From Aspidapion aeneum (taxonomy: Eukaryota; Arthropoda; Insecta; Coleoptera; Brentidae), in assembly GCA_963576565.1 (NCBI GenBank), contig OY755039.1, forward strand, positions 129,012,140 through 129,076,139: a stretch of DNA of 64,000 bases, written 5' to 3'. A program made the position numbers and the translations under genes. The stretch's first letter is position 1. The number at the start of each line of letters is the position of its first letter. Positions 35,896-46,873 of the stretch are shown piece by piece. A model generated the notes under the pieces. The model ran no database searches, was not told where the DNA came from, and saw nothing but the letters and a program-made list of their open reading frames with translations.

Positions 35896-36777
35896 ATGAA
35901 TATTCAAGCACGTAGATGCCTTTTCTTTCTGGGGGGGGGGGGGGGGGTACTGCCACTTAAAAAAAGATGTTATTCAGTGACGGCCAATGAGGTTTTGGAC
36001 AGGGTGGTCAGAAATGCTCGCCACTGTCACCGCCGGAGGCAAATCCGCCAAAGACGGAAGATTTTTGGGACGGCGCGGCACGCCCAATTTTCGTCCTAAA
36101 GATCTTAAAATCGTTAAAAAAAACCAAGAAACCTAAGTATTGTTTTATTATACAAACCTGCTCAGGCAGCTACTGTCCCCCAGTACCCCCCTTATCTACG
36201 TTCCTGTGCTCATTACAGCAAGTGCAGTTTTGTCTGTACGTTTGTATTATACATACATACCATTATTTTACCACGATATTGCTGTTCAATGAAAATAGAC
36301 AATTAATGATGGTCATCAGTCCTAATTTGTCCTAATTGGCTATCAGAGAATTTAAATGGAACTTCTAAATAGCATCATATTAACTTGGGCGACCCACAAG
36401 GGGGGCACATAGCAAGTGCTGATTTTTTCAAGGTCGTGGCCTGTATTTTTTTTTGGCCTGGGCAAGTAAGTCATTTGCTTGGCTGCGGTAGCTCAAATTT
36501 TTTCTGTGTAGCTACATTATTTAGTTCGTCATCTATTATACATTATTATTAACTATCTTTTACAAATTGATTTCTGAACGTTTTATTTTCCTTTTTTATA
36601 AGGCATTATTTTTTGAAATATTTATGAATTTTTGTTCATCCATCTCAAAGATTATTATTCATAGCTGGGGCCTACTTTTTGAATCACGTCATCGATCATT
36701 TTTTATTTGTCTATTATGGGTATCATCAGCGGCGGCACGTACCTCATGAAAGTAAGTGGGCCTGTAATATTTTGGAT
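35896..36777. other. Interval without recognised gene; G-tract
   Basis: A run of 16 G at 35932-35947 resembles the G-tracts in the GGATCC-ended hAT MITEs, but no ends were found. Otherwise nothing assigned. Confidence 0.4.
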
Positions 36778-37314
36778 TAAAATAAATTTAGAAAAAAAAA
36801 ACTTTTTGAAAACAAGCTTTTATAAAATGGACTAAAAAGCATAAAATAATATTTTGAGTGTTCTGATATCATAATAATAAAAGCGATGGGCGTATTAAAG
36901 GAAATTTACCCGTTTTTGTTTTAGCCTTGTTAACTCGAAGTTTAGTGAAAATTCATTATAATATAGCAGAGAAATGTAAGGGTCGACAATTTAACCCAAC
37001 CCAACCCAACCCTACTCAAGCTACTCTTACATTTTTCTGATATGGATGGACATTATTACGCCTGCTTCATATTAGGCAGATCATCCGCGACCGGCTGTGT
37101 GTCGATTTATTTTGTCACATTGAAAAAGAAGAGTGGGCCCATCATCGGTTGTGGACGATCCACCAAATGCGCATGGAAAGGCCTACCTAATATTAAGTAA
37201 GCCCATCGCTTTTATTATTATGATAACAGAACACTCAAAATATTATTTTATGCTTTTTAGTCCATTTTATAAAAGCTTGTTTTCAAAAAGTTTTTTTTTC
37301 TAAATTTATTTTTT
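36778..37314. mobile_element. Foldback with 114 bp arms
   Basis: Left arm 36778-36891 (AACAAGCTTTTATAAAATGG, AGCGATGGGC) and right arm 37201-37314 (GCCCATCGCT, CCATTTTATAAAAGCTTGTT) are nearly perfect inverses. The centre holds AACCCAACCCAACCCAACC at about 36992, a TTGGG-type telomere-like snippet. Non-coding. Confidence 0.85.
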
Positions 37315-37550
37315 AATTTTGAGATTTGTCTAAGTCTATGCATTTCAGCTTGCGCATCGATATTGCAGGGAGTCTTTCCTGTCAATTTTAAAATATCTAA
37401 GTCTTCGATGAGAAGGCCGTTCAACAAAGGCGACATATGCTAAAACTGTCGTTATTATTATGATCATTATACGCAAGGATTAATTAATTTTGGTCGAGAT
37501 CGAACAAACTAAAGCCTTACCTCTTCTACCTCCCCCCTTTTTTAGTGGAA

Positions 37551-38285
37551 GTCAGTTGAAAGTAATCAGAAAAAATCGTCATTAAATCGTCCATTTTGAA
37601 TCCGCCATATTGAATTTTTGTCATCAGATCAAAAATTCGTAATCCTCATTCTCAAAAACCCCCAGATACCAATTTTGGTGGAAATCCGACAAACTAAAAT
37701 TTTACCCCCTCCCGCCCTCCACGTTAGGGGGGAGGTAGGCAGTCAGTGAAACCACATTATTGGATTTTCATCGGAACTATAACGGTATGCGAAATTTGAA
37801 GTCAATCGGATACGTAGAAGTCAGTTGAAAGTAATCAGAAAAACTTGACATTAAATCGTCCATTTTGAATCCGCCATACTGAATTTTTTAATCTGATTAA
37901 AAATTCGTAATCCTCATCCTCAAGAACCCCCAGATACCAATTTTGGTGGAAATCCAACAAACTAAAATTTTACCCCCTCTCCGCCCACCAGGTTAGGGGT
38001 GAGGTAGGCAGTCAGTTATACCACATTATTGAATTGTCATCGGAACTATAACGGTATGCGAAATTTGAAGTTAGTCGGATACGTGGAAGTCAGTTGAAAG
38101 TAATCAGAAAAACTTGACATTAAATCGTCCAATTTGAATCCGCCATATTGAATTTTTATAATGTGATCAAAAATTCGTAATTCTCATACTCAAAAACCCC
38201 CAGATACCAATTTTGGTTGAAATCGGATAAACTAAAGTTTTAGCCCCTCTTCACCCGCCACGTTAGGGGGGGAGGAAGGTATCGG
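37551..38285 (+). repeat. 269 bp tandem repeat, about 2.7 units
   Basis: GTCAGTTGAAAGTAATCAGA begins at 37551, 37820 and 38089. Each unit continues with TCGTCCATTTTGAATCCGCC, CCCCAGATACCAATTTTGGT, a GGGGAGGTAGG stretch and CATCGGAACTATAACGGTAT. A single diverged half unit is at 57235-57300. Non-coding. Confidence 0.92.
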
Positions 38286-39318
38286 ATGAAACCAGAGACA
38301 AAAAAGAGACTGCCGAAAAGATAGGGCCGCGCAGCCAACAAGTTCCAGTAGCGCACAGCGCTGCAATCGCGGACTATGTTTCTATTTGTATTTAAGGGGG
38401 CAAACGTCGCCTGAAAACTTACCATCTGACAACACTGATATCCCATTTTTTGGCCAAATCTTTTTTCTAATAGAACTAGAAAACGAGAAAGCGGCACGCG
38501 TCGAAACTTTGAGGGGTGCATTTTTAAAGCATTTTTTGCAACTGTATCTTGACAGTTTTTTGCTAATTTATCTCATTCAAAAGATAAAAAAAATATTTAT
38601 GGCTAAATCCCAACAACACTTCAAAACAAAGTTTGGAAAATCTATGATCTTGCGTCACCTTCTATAAACTACAGCGAACTGTAACAATAATTTCTCGTTT
38701 TTCCTATGTTTTAGGTAAATACAAACAAAAACAAAAAATCTAACAAGATACGTTTGACAATTTTGACAAAATCTTTTATATAAACAAGATAAATATATAT
38801 TTTTTCATTTTCTAAGCGAGATCTATTAGGATTTTTAAAAGCGGAGTAAAGTCGATATCGGAGCGAAAAAGTATACTTCATATTGTTGCTACTAGGGGGC
38901 ATCACTTATTCACCAGAATTAAAATCACGTGATTCTAATGAATGCAGAACACTAGGTAAATTCGGTAAAAAAAATTCGGTGTAGGGTAATTAGCTGATCT
39001 AGGTCACATGACCCGTGTTTTAGTATTGGCTTAGAATATTGAACTAGCCATTTTGTAATAGTATTGGTAAGATTTGAATATTTCTTAGATATAAAATTGA
39101 GATGTTGATCCAAAAATGGTATATTCTTCGATGAATCTGAACGATATATAATAATAATAATGATAATAAAGGTAATTCCCACATTGAATATAAACTCCCA
39201 GCTACTTGTTATATGGGACATATACTATTGTCGATTCAGTTTATTTTGCATTACCATTTAAAAAAGTTTGGTTTCTACTTCTTGGATATTCGTTGAGCAG
39301 CTGCAAGCCTACCATATA
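38286..39318. other. Interval without recognised gene
   Basis: Overlapping short frames on both strands around 38240-38670 have no recognisable domain. Confidence 0.4.
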
Positions 39319-40260
39319 CAGGTGTCCCATAACTTAGGGGCCATAGTGCCAGGGGATAGAGGAGGTTATTTCCGAGAAAAAATTTATATAACATGGGGGT
39401 AAACACATCTGTTTTTAAGATATAGGCTTTTTTAAGTTGTACAAGTGGAGGGAAAAAGGGTTTTAAAAGCTAATTGTGATTCAAAAATGTGGTATTCTTT
39501 TTAATTAAACTACAAGTTGAGGAGATACAGGCTGTCAAAATAACCACCAAAAATGTATAAAAAATAATAATTAAAAAAATAATAATTTTTGCTTACTTAT
39601 TCTTTAAAAAAATATCAATAATATTTCATTGTTATGTCTCGCTGGAGACTATAAAAAAAAACATTGAGTTTAATATGACATTTATAAAAGTATATACAAA
39701 AAAATATAGTTTTTTCATAAAAAAAAATTGTGTGTGTTTAAGACCACACGGCAGAAGTGTAAACTTCAACAAGGCTAAATTAATAATACTGGCCTTCATC
39801 TGCATCATTATATCGCTCGCTGAATGCACGGATCACCCAACAAATCTCACAGTTAGTCGACTCGAGCCGGCTTCACCCGAATGAGCGTTACATAGCCGAG
39901 CCTGACGGCTCAGTTTAATTCACTACCCACAAAAACTGCTAAACGCGCCTAAAGAGGTTTACACATAGACTTCAAAATTTTGAAGTCTGTGGGTTTACAC
40001 TTAAAAAATTAACCGATTAATTTTTTTCACAATAATTATTATTTCAATTTATTGCTCTTGTTCTAGTACACGACTTTACCCATTTTCATTTTTCTACTGC
40101 GTTTTTTTAAAAAGTTATTATCAAAAAAGTTAAAAAAAATTGACACTTTGATGCTCTGTATCTCGACAAAGAGTTTTGACTCATGCATTATAGGAACGTT
40201 TTTATCAGACAAGACCTCTATCACCTGGTGGCCTATGGCCCCTAAGTTTTGGGACACCCT
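39319..40260. mobile_element. Tc1/mariner-like foldback, family R3, copy 1, with nested repeat
   Basis: Ends CAGGTGTCCCATAACTTAGG and inverted CCTAAGTTTTGGGACACCCT, next to TA. Inner blocks GAGGAGATACAGGCTGTCAA and the GGTTATTTCCGAG arm match copy 2 at 44019-44562 in opposite orientation. A repeat of family R4 (39735-39985) is inserted near its middle. Confidence 0.8.
39735..39985 (+). repeat. Interspersed repeat, family R4, copy 1
   Basis: Contains CGGCAGAAGTGTAAACTTCA, AACAAGGC, GGCCTTCATCTGCATCATTA, TCGACTCGAG and AACTGCTAAACGCGCCTAAA. The same blocks occur inverted at 58690-58950 and in part at 62764-62830. This copy alone carries CACGGATCACCCAACAAAT at about 39828, where the 58.8 kb copy has only three bases. 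Non-coding; SINE or MITE not resolved. Confidence 0.75.
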
Positions 40261-40329
40261 ATATAAACAAAAACCGAATATTATTATTTTTTCAAGGCTT
40301 TGGAGATTGTATTAGTTTTTACACCAGTA

Positions 40330-40518
40330 GGTACAAAACAGCGCTGTGCAAAATGGCGCGGAACAAAATAGGGGCGACAAAATAGCACTGCGACGAAATA
40401 GCACTGCGACAAACAGCGCTACGATAAAAAGCAAGGGAAAATTGCTCACAGATAAATAAACAAACTTAAAAAAGCGCTACTTTGATGCCGCTATTTTGTT
40501 CCGCGCTGTTTTGTACCG
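40330..40518. mobile_element. Small foldback with CAAAACAGCGCT ends
   Basis: GGTACAAAACAGCGCT and inverted GCGCTGTTTTGTACC. Several AAATAGCACTGCGAC and AACAGCGCT units repeat inside the left end. Non-coding. Its architecture (short GC motif repeated within each end) parallels the GGCGCC foldback at 28135. Confidence 0.7.
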
Positions 40519-40919
40519 GTGCCTATATTTTACCAAGTTTCAATAGCACCAAAGTTTAAAAAACAGGCAGGCTTACGTTATGACACCCTCACGAAAGTCC
40601 AAGAAAACGAAATCGAACCGTTAACTATTATGAGGCTAAATTTGTTCGCGAAGTTTTCATAATAATCATATCGGACAAGTCTGTTTGTTCGCAGGTGTCT
40701 AGGTCTCAAATTAGTGAACCGATTTAAATGCGACTTTCTTTATTGAAATCTGGATTTATTGTTGACTAGATGTAACAGAAGTTGTTGAGAACTATTTTTG
40801 TATTTAATAATTAAATGGCTCATGTTTTTAATTTTCTTAATATTGTTTATTGTTATGAAGCATATTTTACACTTACAATTCCTAAAATAAGTAACTTACC
40901 TCAAGTGTTAAACAAGTTT

Positions 40920-43869
40920 TCAGTAAGGATCGTTTTTTACGGCATCTGCTGGTTTCTCTGAAAACATACAACTAAAACCTGTAAATTATTAACAATTATG
41001 CAGGATATATAGGTTTCTTTTCTTATGTAGTTATTTTAATGACTTCTAATTCGAAATGATTGGGTTTTTTAAGGATATGGTTAATTACTTCAGGTTACGT
41101 CAGGTCTAGCCTGACACCTAATTTGAAAATTATCTTGCTTTATTCATATACTCACAAAACCCCGTAACAAAAGAAAACTAAATATTGCATAATTTGTATC
41201 GATAATTGTCAGAAACATTATTCTGTTTTAATATTTTATACCGCACGATAAAAAAAATTGTCTTAGATCAAAGCAAATTGCTTTGAAGTAAAATAATTTG
41301 TGCTTTCCTATTCACCAAGAGAATATTTTCTTGATATAGCACAAAAAATGTCTTGCCTCTTATTTTAATGTGAAACAGAATTTTTTTTTATAAATTAGAA
41401 CTGAATGAAGACAATTTGCTTTGTTACTAAATGGAATATACTGAAACAAAACAATTAAAGAAGAAAAATAAAGTCTCATTTTAAGATTAAAAATTGCGTT
41501 GAACTAAAAAGAAATATTTAATTCAAAACAAATTGTTTTACGGTAAAACAATTTATTCAAGAAAAGAACGTGTTTTCATTCTAGACAAAAATTTTTACCG
41601 TGGGCGTTTTCATTATTAGACAAGGCAAAAATTTAGGATATCCAACTAAATGTATCTCTTTACCATATTTTGTACACATATATAGTACCATTCCACGGTT
41701 CCAAGAACCTATAATTCGTCAAGTTTTTTGTTTACTTGTCTGAGGCGCAGAGGCGATCTACTGAGATACGAGATTCCTACAAACTTGTCTCTTATTTATT
41801 ATATTTTTTCACAAACGAGATCACCCTGTATATCTACCTATATTTTTTAAAAGCTGTTAAAATGTCTAATTAAATGATGTATTAGAAATTTTTTAAAATT
41901 AAGTGTTTAGATTTTCCAAAAAATTTGCGATTTAAAAAAAATATTTTTTTTGTTTTTTAATCTTCAAAAGCAGAAAATATAAAACAAATAATACGGTTTA
42001 CCACAGAAAGTTTTTGAAATCTGTTAACTACTAAAAAATAATTTAAAAAAAGTCAAATTTGCTACTATACAGGGGAAACACGATAAGGTTTTATGCTGAC
42101 AAAAACAAGCAATATCGCATTTTTTTAAAGATATTTTATTGATTCGGATTAATCGAATTTTCTTTAAAAATTTTTTAATTATTCACCAGTTTGCAGCAGA
42201 ATTTTGGTTACAACTCTAGATACAAGGACATAAGCCACACAAATAATCAGAAATATTAAAAATGCCGATTTGGTGTCAATTTTGTCCGTTCTTGCCATTT
42301 CTACTGGGGATTTTATCTGGTAAATTTTTTTTCGTTTCTTATATATTTCTAAACAAAAAAGTGTCACATTTGTCTATCTGCGCGATGGTGCTCTATATCC
42401 AATTATTTATTCTAGCAAGCCATGTTTTTTTTAGTATTTCTATTAATTTTTTATACTTTACAATTATCAACAGAAATATTATGGTTGACGAGCAAATCTG
42501 ATATTTTTCTTTAATTAAAAAAAAAATTAAACAGCTTTTAAAAAAAATTAGGCAGTATATACAGGGTGGTCCCGTTTGTGAAGAAATATAATAAATGTCA
42601 GTAAATCGCCTCTACGCCACAGACCAGTTAACAAAAAATAAAGTAAGTTCTTGGAACCGTGGAAGGTACTGTATATGTATTGGTTGATATAGAGAAAACC
42701 CAAACGAACTCGTTCTTTTGCTTGTAGATATTAGCATGGTGTAAACGGCCTGCAAACGATATTCGCTCCATTGCATTAAAGACCGGCGGTACAATAATTG
42801 GAAAATTTAATGCGTCCCTAAAACAAAATTATTTTTTAAATAAAGCTAGAAAGCAGTGCAAAGAAGTAACCACGTCAATTTCCCTCATATTAACATAAAT
42901 AAGTACTGCTTATTAGAGAACGTCCTTAAATTACGTAACGCAAAAATTCAGGATTTTTGACCCCCCCCCTCCCCCCCTCGTACCGCATTTTCAAGAAAAA
43001 ACACATGAAATAAACATTGAGTGTAACGCAAGGCCAACCCCCCCCTTGAGCGTTATGTAATTTAAGGACAGGCCCTTAATTGTTATAATAGTTTACAATA
43101 TACTTTACCTATCATTATTGATGGTCTCCTTTTTACGTGAATATTAGTTTTTATATGTAATTGTGGATCTGTAAAGAATAATTTTGATATTAAATCTCAA
43201 AAAGAAATGGATCGACTAAACTTCCCTCCTAGCTAAGTGGCTACTGTAGAAGTCAATAGAGCTGCTTTAAGTTTTTAAATTAATATGTTTCAAACAGTGG
43301 CGGATCCAGGGGGGGGGGCGGATCCAGGGGCGCCCCCCGAGAAATTTTTGAATATACAAAAAATTTGTAAAAAGTAATGTTTTTGCTAATAAAAATTCAA
43401 AATTTTTGCCTGCGGCGCATGAAAGTGTCTATTGTTATTATCATCGAAATTACAACCACTGACTAATTCAATAAAATGCTGCTTAAAAAAATATATACTG
43501 TTTTTTACCAACAGAGAATGTCACCTAAAGTGGCACCCCCGAGAAGCACCTCTGGATCCGCCCTTGGATTCAAATATCTTAGGAAATAAAGCTTGTTATA
43601 TTTTATTTAAAATATATTTTAATAAACCTTAAAATACTAAATAAATTTTCTAGCTACTTTTTACTTTATTGAATATATTCAAATAAACAAATAGACTCTC
43701 AGGCAGATATACGATAAAATATCCCTAATTTAGGTCAAAATATTTGAAAATAATTTTTTGACGTTATTTATACTTAAAAAAATAAAAAATTATTAAATTA
43801 CTCACCCTGTCTCCGTGTTGGCTTTCGCAACTTTTGCTTCTCTTCCTTGGTCCGCAAACTCCTCATCAT
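40920..43869 (-). CDS. Possible host gene: small single-pass membrane protein, four exons
   Basis: Candidate minus-strand exons with consensus splice sites share one frame: E2 43869-43806 (ATG ATG ... CAGG|GTGAGT; MMRSLRTKEEKQKLRKP), EB 43168-43109 (TTCTTTACAG|...|GTAAAG; LHIKTNIHVKRRPS), M 42303-42187 (CCCCAG|...|GTGAAT) and E3 40957-40920 (TGTTTTCAG|... TGA; EKPADAVKNDPY). Introns are all phase 1. Exon M holds a hydrophobic span SAFLIFLIICVAYVLV between charged flanks. An internal start (ATGGCA, 42298) would give 49 residues from M and E3 alone. The M acceptor is not the first AG. Family not recognised; could still be coincidence or relict. Confidence 0.4.
41687..42672. repeat. Inverted pair of Tc1/mariner-like MITE ends around exon M
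   Basis: Left CCACGGTTCCAAGAAC ... CACAAACGAGATCACCCTGT, right ACAGGGTGGTCCCGTTTGTG ... GTTCTTGGAACCGTGG. The TACAGGGTG termini face each other across about 720 bp, and inverted similarity continues inward (TTTTTAAAAGCTGTT). Either two MITEs in opposite orientation or one inverted duplication; it encloses candidate exon M. Confidence 0.7.
43287..43574. mobile_element. hAT MITE (272 bp), second copy
   Basis: Element 43295-43566 ends CAGTGGCGGATCCAGG and inverted CTGGATCCGCCCTTG. Flanking octamers GTTTCAAA and GATTCAAA differ at one base. Interior matches the copy at 30118 in inverse orientation (TTTTACCAACAGAGAATGTC). The paralogous segment at about 44775 lacks the element. Confidence 0.9.
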
Positions 43870-44018
43870 GAGTCACCAAGGTATCACTAAAATTTAACAT
43901 GCAATTTTTATGATATATCATACGTGTAATGGTCATCTAGTTCAGTTTCGAGAAAAACCAAATAGTAGGATAACATTTATGTGTAAATATTTAAATATTG
44001 ATTTTTGCATTGTTTATA

Positions 44019-44562
44019 CAGGGTGTCCCATAATTTAGGAGCCATAGGCCAACAGGTGATAGAGGAGGTCATGTCTGATAAAAAGTTTCCGCATGGGTTC
44101 ATCAAAGTTGGAGATTTTTTAAACTTTTTTTGATAATAACTTTTTAAAAGCACCCAGTAAAAATATAAAATTGGCTAAAGTCGTTTATTAGAACAAGAGC
44201 AATAAATTGAATTAAAAATAATTTTTGAAAAAATTAATCGGTCAATTTTTTTCAGAAAAAACAAATTTTTTGGTATAAATTTTTGTAAATGTCTTATTTT
44301 ATTTTTTATAAATTTTTGGAGGTTATTTTGACAGCCTGTATCTTCTCAGCTTGTACTTTTATCAAAAAAAATAATACCACATTTTTGAATCACAATTACC
44401 TGAGTATTCAGCTGGCTGTGACAGATTTAATTTTTTTTCTAAAACCCTTTTTCTCCCCACTCGTCTAACTTTAAAAATCCTATATCTTAAAAACAGATGT
44501 ACGTTGACCCCCATCTTATATAAACTTTTTTCTCGGAAATAACCTTCTCTCACGTCCCTGAA
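44019..44562. mobile_element. Tc1/mariner-like foldback, family R3, copy 2 (one end lost)
   Basis: Starts CAGGGTGTCCCATAATTTAG after TA; body is the inverse of the element at 39319. It stops at ATAACCTTCTCTCACGTCCC without the outer 30 bp of the terminal repeat. Lacks the nested R4 repeat. Confidence 0.8.
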
Positions 44563-44608
44563 AATATTAAGATAAATATATGTTACAATATTTTTCGATA
44601 TACTTTAC

Positions 44609-45031
44609 CTATCATATTTAATGATCCACTTATTCTGCTTTCTTTTGTATGAATAGGAATGCTCATATGAAATTCTGTATCTGTAAAGAATAATTCAAAA
44701 GTAAATGGATCAACTACCTTCCTAGCTAATAACCTACTGTAGAAAGCATAGCTGCTGTAAGTTCTAAAAAAATATGTTCAAAATATCTTAGAAACTAAAG
44801 CATGCTAGAATATATTTAAAAAATAAAGGTATGAAAAAAAAAATTTAAAAAAATTAGGCACTTGTTCGTGCGTTTTCTTATTTTTTTAAAATCACAGATG
44901 CAACTGATTATTATTATCTGCCTACTGTATTAAAAAATAACTACTTACTTATTATGATGATGTTGAAGAGGCCGGGCGAGCTTTTTCTGGCAAGAAAGCG
45001 GCATTTCTTTTTGAACAAAAAATTTAAACAT
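44609..45031 (-). pseudogene. Duplicate exon pair E1 + EA upstream of the candidate gene
   Basis: E1 (45031-44949) starts at an ATG after a stop and reads ...KEMPLSCQKKLARPLQHHHN up to AATAA|GTAAGT. It aligns with E2 (KE..QK.L.KP). EA (44680-44609, TTCTTTACAG|...|GTAAAG) in the frame matching EB reads TEFHMSIPIHTKESRISGSL. E1's donor is phase 2 while that EA frame needs phase 1, so the pair cannot be translated together as read. Either a decayed duplicate or an alternative first exon with a missed splice site. Confidence 0.35.
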
Positions 45032-45574
45032 TTACTTTGAAACGAACAAAATGCCAAAGTATTTGATTAGTGACTTTAGGTGACACTGTCATCCTAAAAA
45101 TTCTAACAGGAGGCCTTACTGTACTTTAACCAAATTCGGAACACTCTGTCCTAAGTCGACATCACCTATTACTCTAAACAAAACCACCTACCGGGGGCAA
45201 TGCTTTACTCAGTAGTGCCACCTTTTCACTGATATTTAACTATTTTGCATTGTTGCCTTTTACGTAAAAAATTGCCTAAATGGAATTTGTCCCCTTAAAA
45301 CTAATTTTATTCTGTTCGATTGGGGTCGTTCATAAATTACGTAAAACAATGAGAAAATTGTCTATCACATAACGCTTAGTATTTGTATAAAAAATTGAAT
45401 AAATCCTTATTAGCAAATCATGCTATTTCAAATTACAAACATAAATATAAAAAATACATTTAAATGTTAATACATACACCAGTATTTCTATAACAAAACA
45501 AATCCAAACTTATAATATGTACTAATAACTATTTACTTCTTATTATTACATAATGGATAATATAACTCTGGAGA
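45032..45574. other. Interval without recognised gene
   Basis: AT-rich; nothing assigned. Confidence 0.4.
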
Positions 45575-45715
45575 ACAGCATCGCTGTGGAATAAGCTTCC
45601 TGCGACACTTTTCCCTGCAGGTTACAATCTGAACCTTTTCAAAACCAACATTTCCGCGCACTTGCCGCTTCTCGAGCGTGATAGGCATCTCCTTGCGAGT
45701 GCGCACCGTAAAAAA
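45575..45715 (+). pseudogene. Jockey-like LINE 3' tail, second copy
   Basis: WRTASLWNKLPATLFPAGYN and a following CTTCTCGAGCGTGATAGG...CTTGCGAGTGCGC end match the copy at 5850-6276 in opposite orientation, ending in a short A run at 45711. About 30 codons remain. Confidence 0.82.
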
Positions 45716-45768
45716 AAATTATTGAAATAAAGCCAGGTTAAATAACAGCAATTTTTATTCAAGTGAAT

Positions 45769-45940
45769 TAGGATATAAGTCATTGTTTTATAAAGGAATC
45801 AGATTGTATAGCAAATTACCATTAGACATTAAAAATTGCAAATCAAATAATATGTTTAAGAGAAAACTTAAGAAGTACTTGTTGCCTAGTCAGCCTGATT
45901 GTTTATGTAAACCACCCTTGGTACTATATTATATTATATT
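45769..45940 (+). pseudogene. LINE RT C-terminal fragment (another family)
   Basis: FYKGIRLYSKLPLDIKN followed by MFKRKLKKYLL. The pattern 'Y.G...YN.LP..IK......F...LK.+L' is the usual last segment of many LINE ORF2 proteins. It directly follows the jockey tail. Confidence 0.65.
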
Positions 45941-46074
45941 ATATTTTATTATTTTAGTCTCCATATTATTTTTTTGGTGTGTTTTAGTATAGTGACCTTT
46001 TCTCATAAAGAAAGATGGCATCAATGTTTTTTTTAGGATAGGATTAAAAACATTTTACAGTACAGTATAAGTAC

Positions 46075-46563
46075 TTGATAAAGCTGTGTGTTACTAGATT
46101 ATTCTTTTAGTAGGTAGGTGATCCGTGGTATAGGTATAGTTAGTTCTGTTGGGAATGATACAGGAATGTGCTTGTAATGGTTTTTCGGTATTATTAGAGA
46201 ATTATTGAAATATAGCCAGGCTATAATTGTGCCAGGCACAATTTTGACACCTTCACATTGTAATATCAGCTGTGATCTTTCAACACATGGCCTTTGTTTA
46301 CTATATGAACCGGAATAAATAGTGCCTTCTTTTATTAATTGAAAATAAACGACGATAGCTTTAAATTCGACTTTGGTATAAATTTTGAACGATTAACTGT
46401 CAGTTTTCAATGTAAATGTGTTAAAATAGTGCCTGGCACAATTATAGCCTGGCTATATTTCTCTAATAATACCGAAAAATCATTACAAGCATTCCTGTAT
46501 CATTCCCAACAGAACTAACTATACCTACCTACTAAAAGAATAATCTAGTAACACACAGTACTT
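46075..46563. mobile_element. Foldback element, family R2, copy 2
   Basis: Left arm 46075-46240 and right arm 46425-46563 share ACTAGATTATTCTTTTAGTA, CTGTTGGGAATGATACAGGA and GCCAGGCTATAATTGTGCC. The core matches 13491-13757. The left arm has 16 extra bases, TGATCCGTGGTATAGG (about 46119), absent from the right arm; this is the CACGGATCACC motif in inverse orientation. The PLE begins 5 bp after the right arm. Confidence 0.85.
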
Positions 46564-46567
46564 ACAC

Positions 46568-46873
46568 TTAGACTTAAAATTTAGGTACTGTCCCGTGTGT
46601 GTAGGTTTCCTATATACAGTGGTTTGAATGTTTCTGTCTAATCGTTTGACAAGAACATCCAAAAAAGGTAAGGCCGAATCTTTTTCAATTTCCATGGTGC
46701 ACTTGATTGTTGGTCTAATACCGTTTAAATGGTGTAGAAAATTTTGTAGTTCGTCATCATTTTCCGGCCATATAATAAATGTGTCATCCATGTATCGTAG
46801 CCATAGTTTTGGTTTGACTCTTGCTGTGTTGATCGCATGGCCCTCGAACCACTCCATGTAGATGTTTGCTACC
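46568..46873 (-). mobile_element. Inverted 306 bp piece of the PLE, at its 5' boundary
   Basis: Exact-looking inverse of 49221-49526 (RT motif region; the minus frame reads MEWFEGHAINTARVKPKLWL and YMDDTFIIW). It meets the plus-oriented partial copy with a shared TACC, consistent with template switching during insertion. An inverted 5' flap plus partial tandem copy is the classic layout of Penelope insertions. Confidence 0.93.

Larger units (their letters stand above)
43109..44830 (-). repeat. Direct duplication of an exon-containing segment
   Basis: 43075-43620 and 44575-44830 are diverged direct copies (shared TATACTTTACCTATCAT, TCTGTAAAGAATAAT, CCTCCTAGCTAA/CTTCCTAGCTAA, AATATCTTAG). The splice acceptor and donor of exons EB and EA survive in both. 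Only the first copy has the hAT MITE at 43295, so the second gives its empty site. Confidence 0.75.

Noticed and set aside
36992..37011. AACCC run as a telomere remnant
   Set aside because: Only about four units and inside a foldback; too short to call a telomeric array.
38240..38667. Overlapping 93-codon frames on both strands
   Set aside because: Mutual shadows with no recognised domain; partly in the 269 bp repeat.
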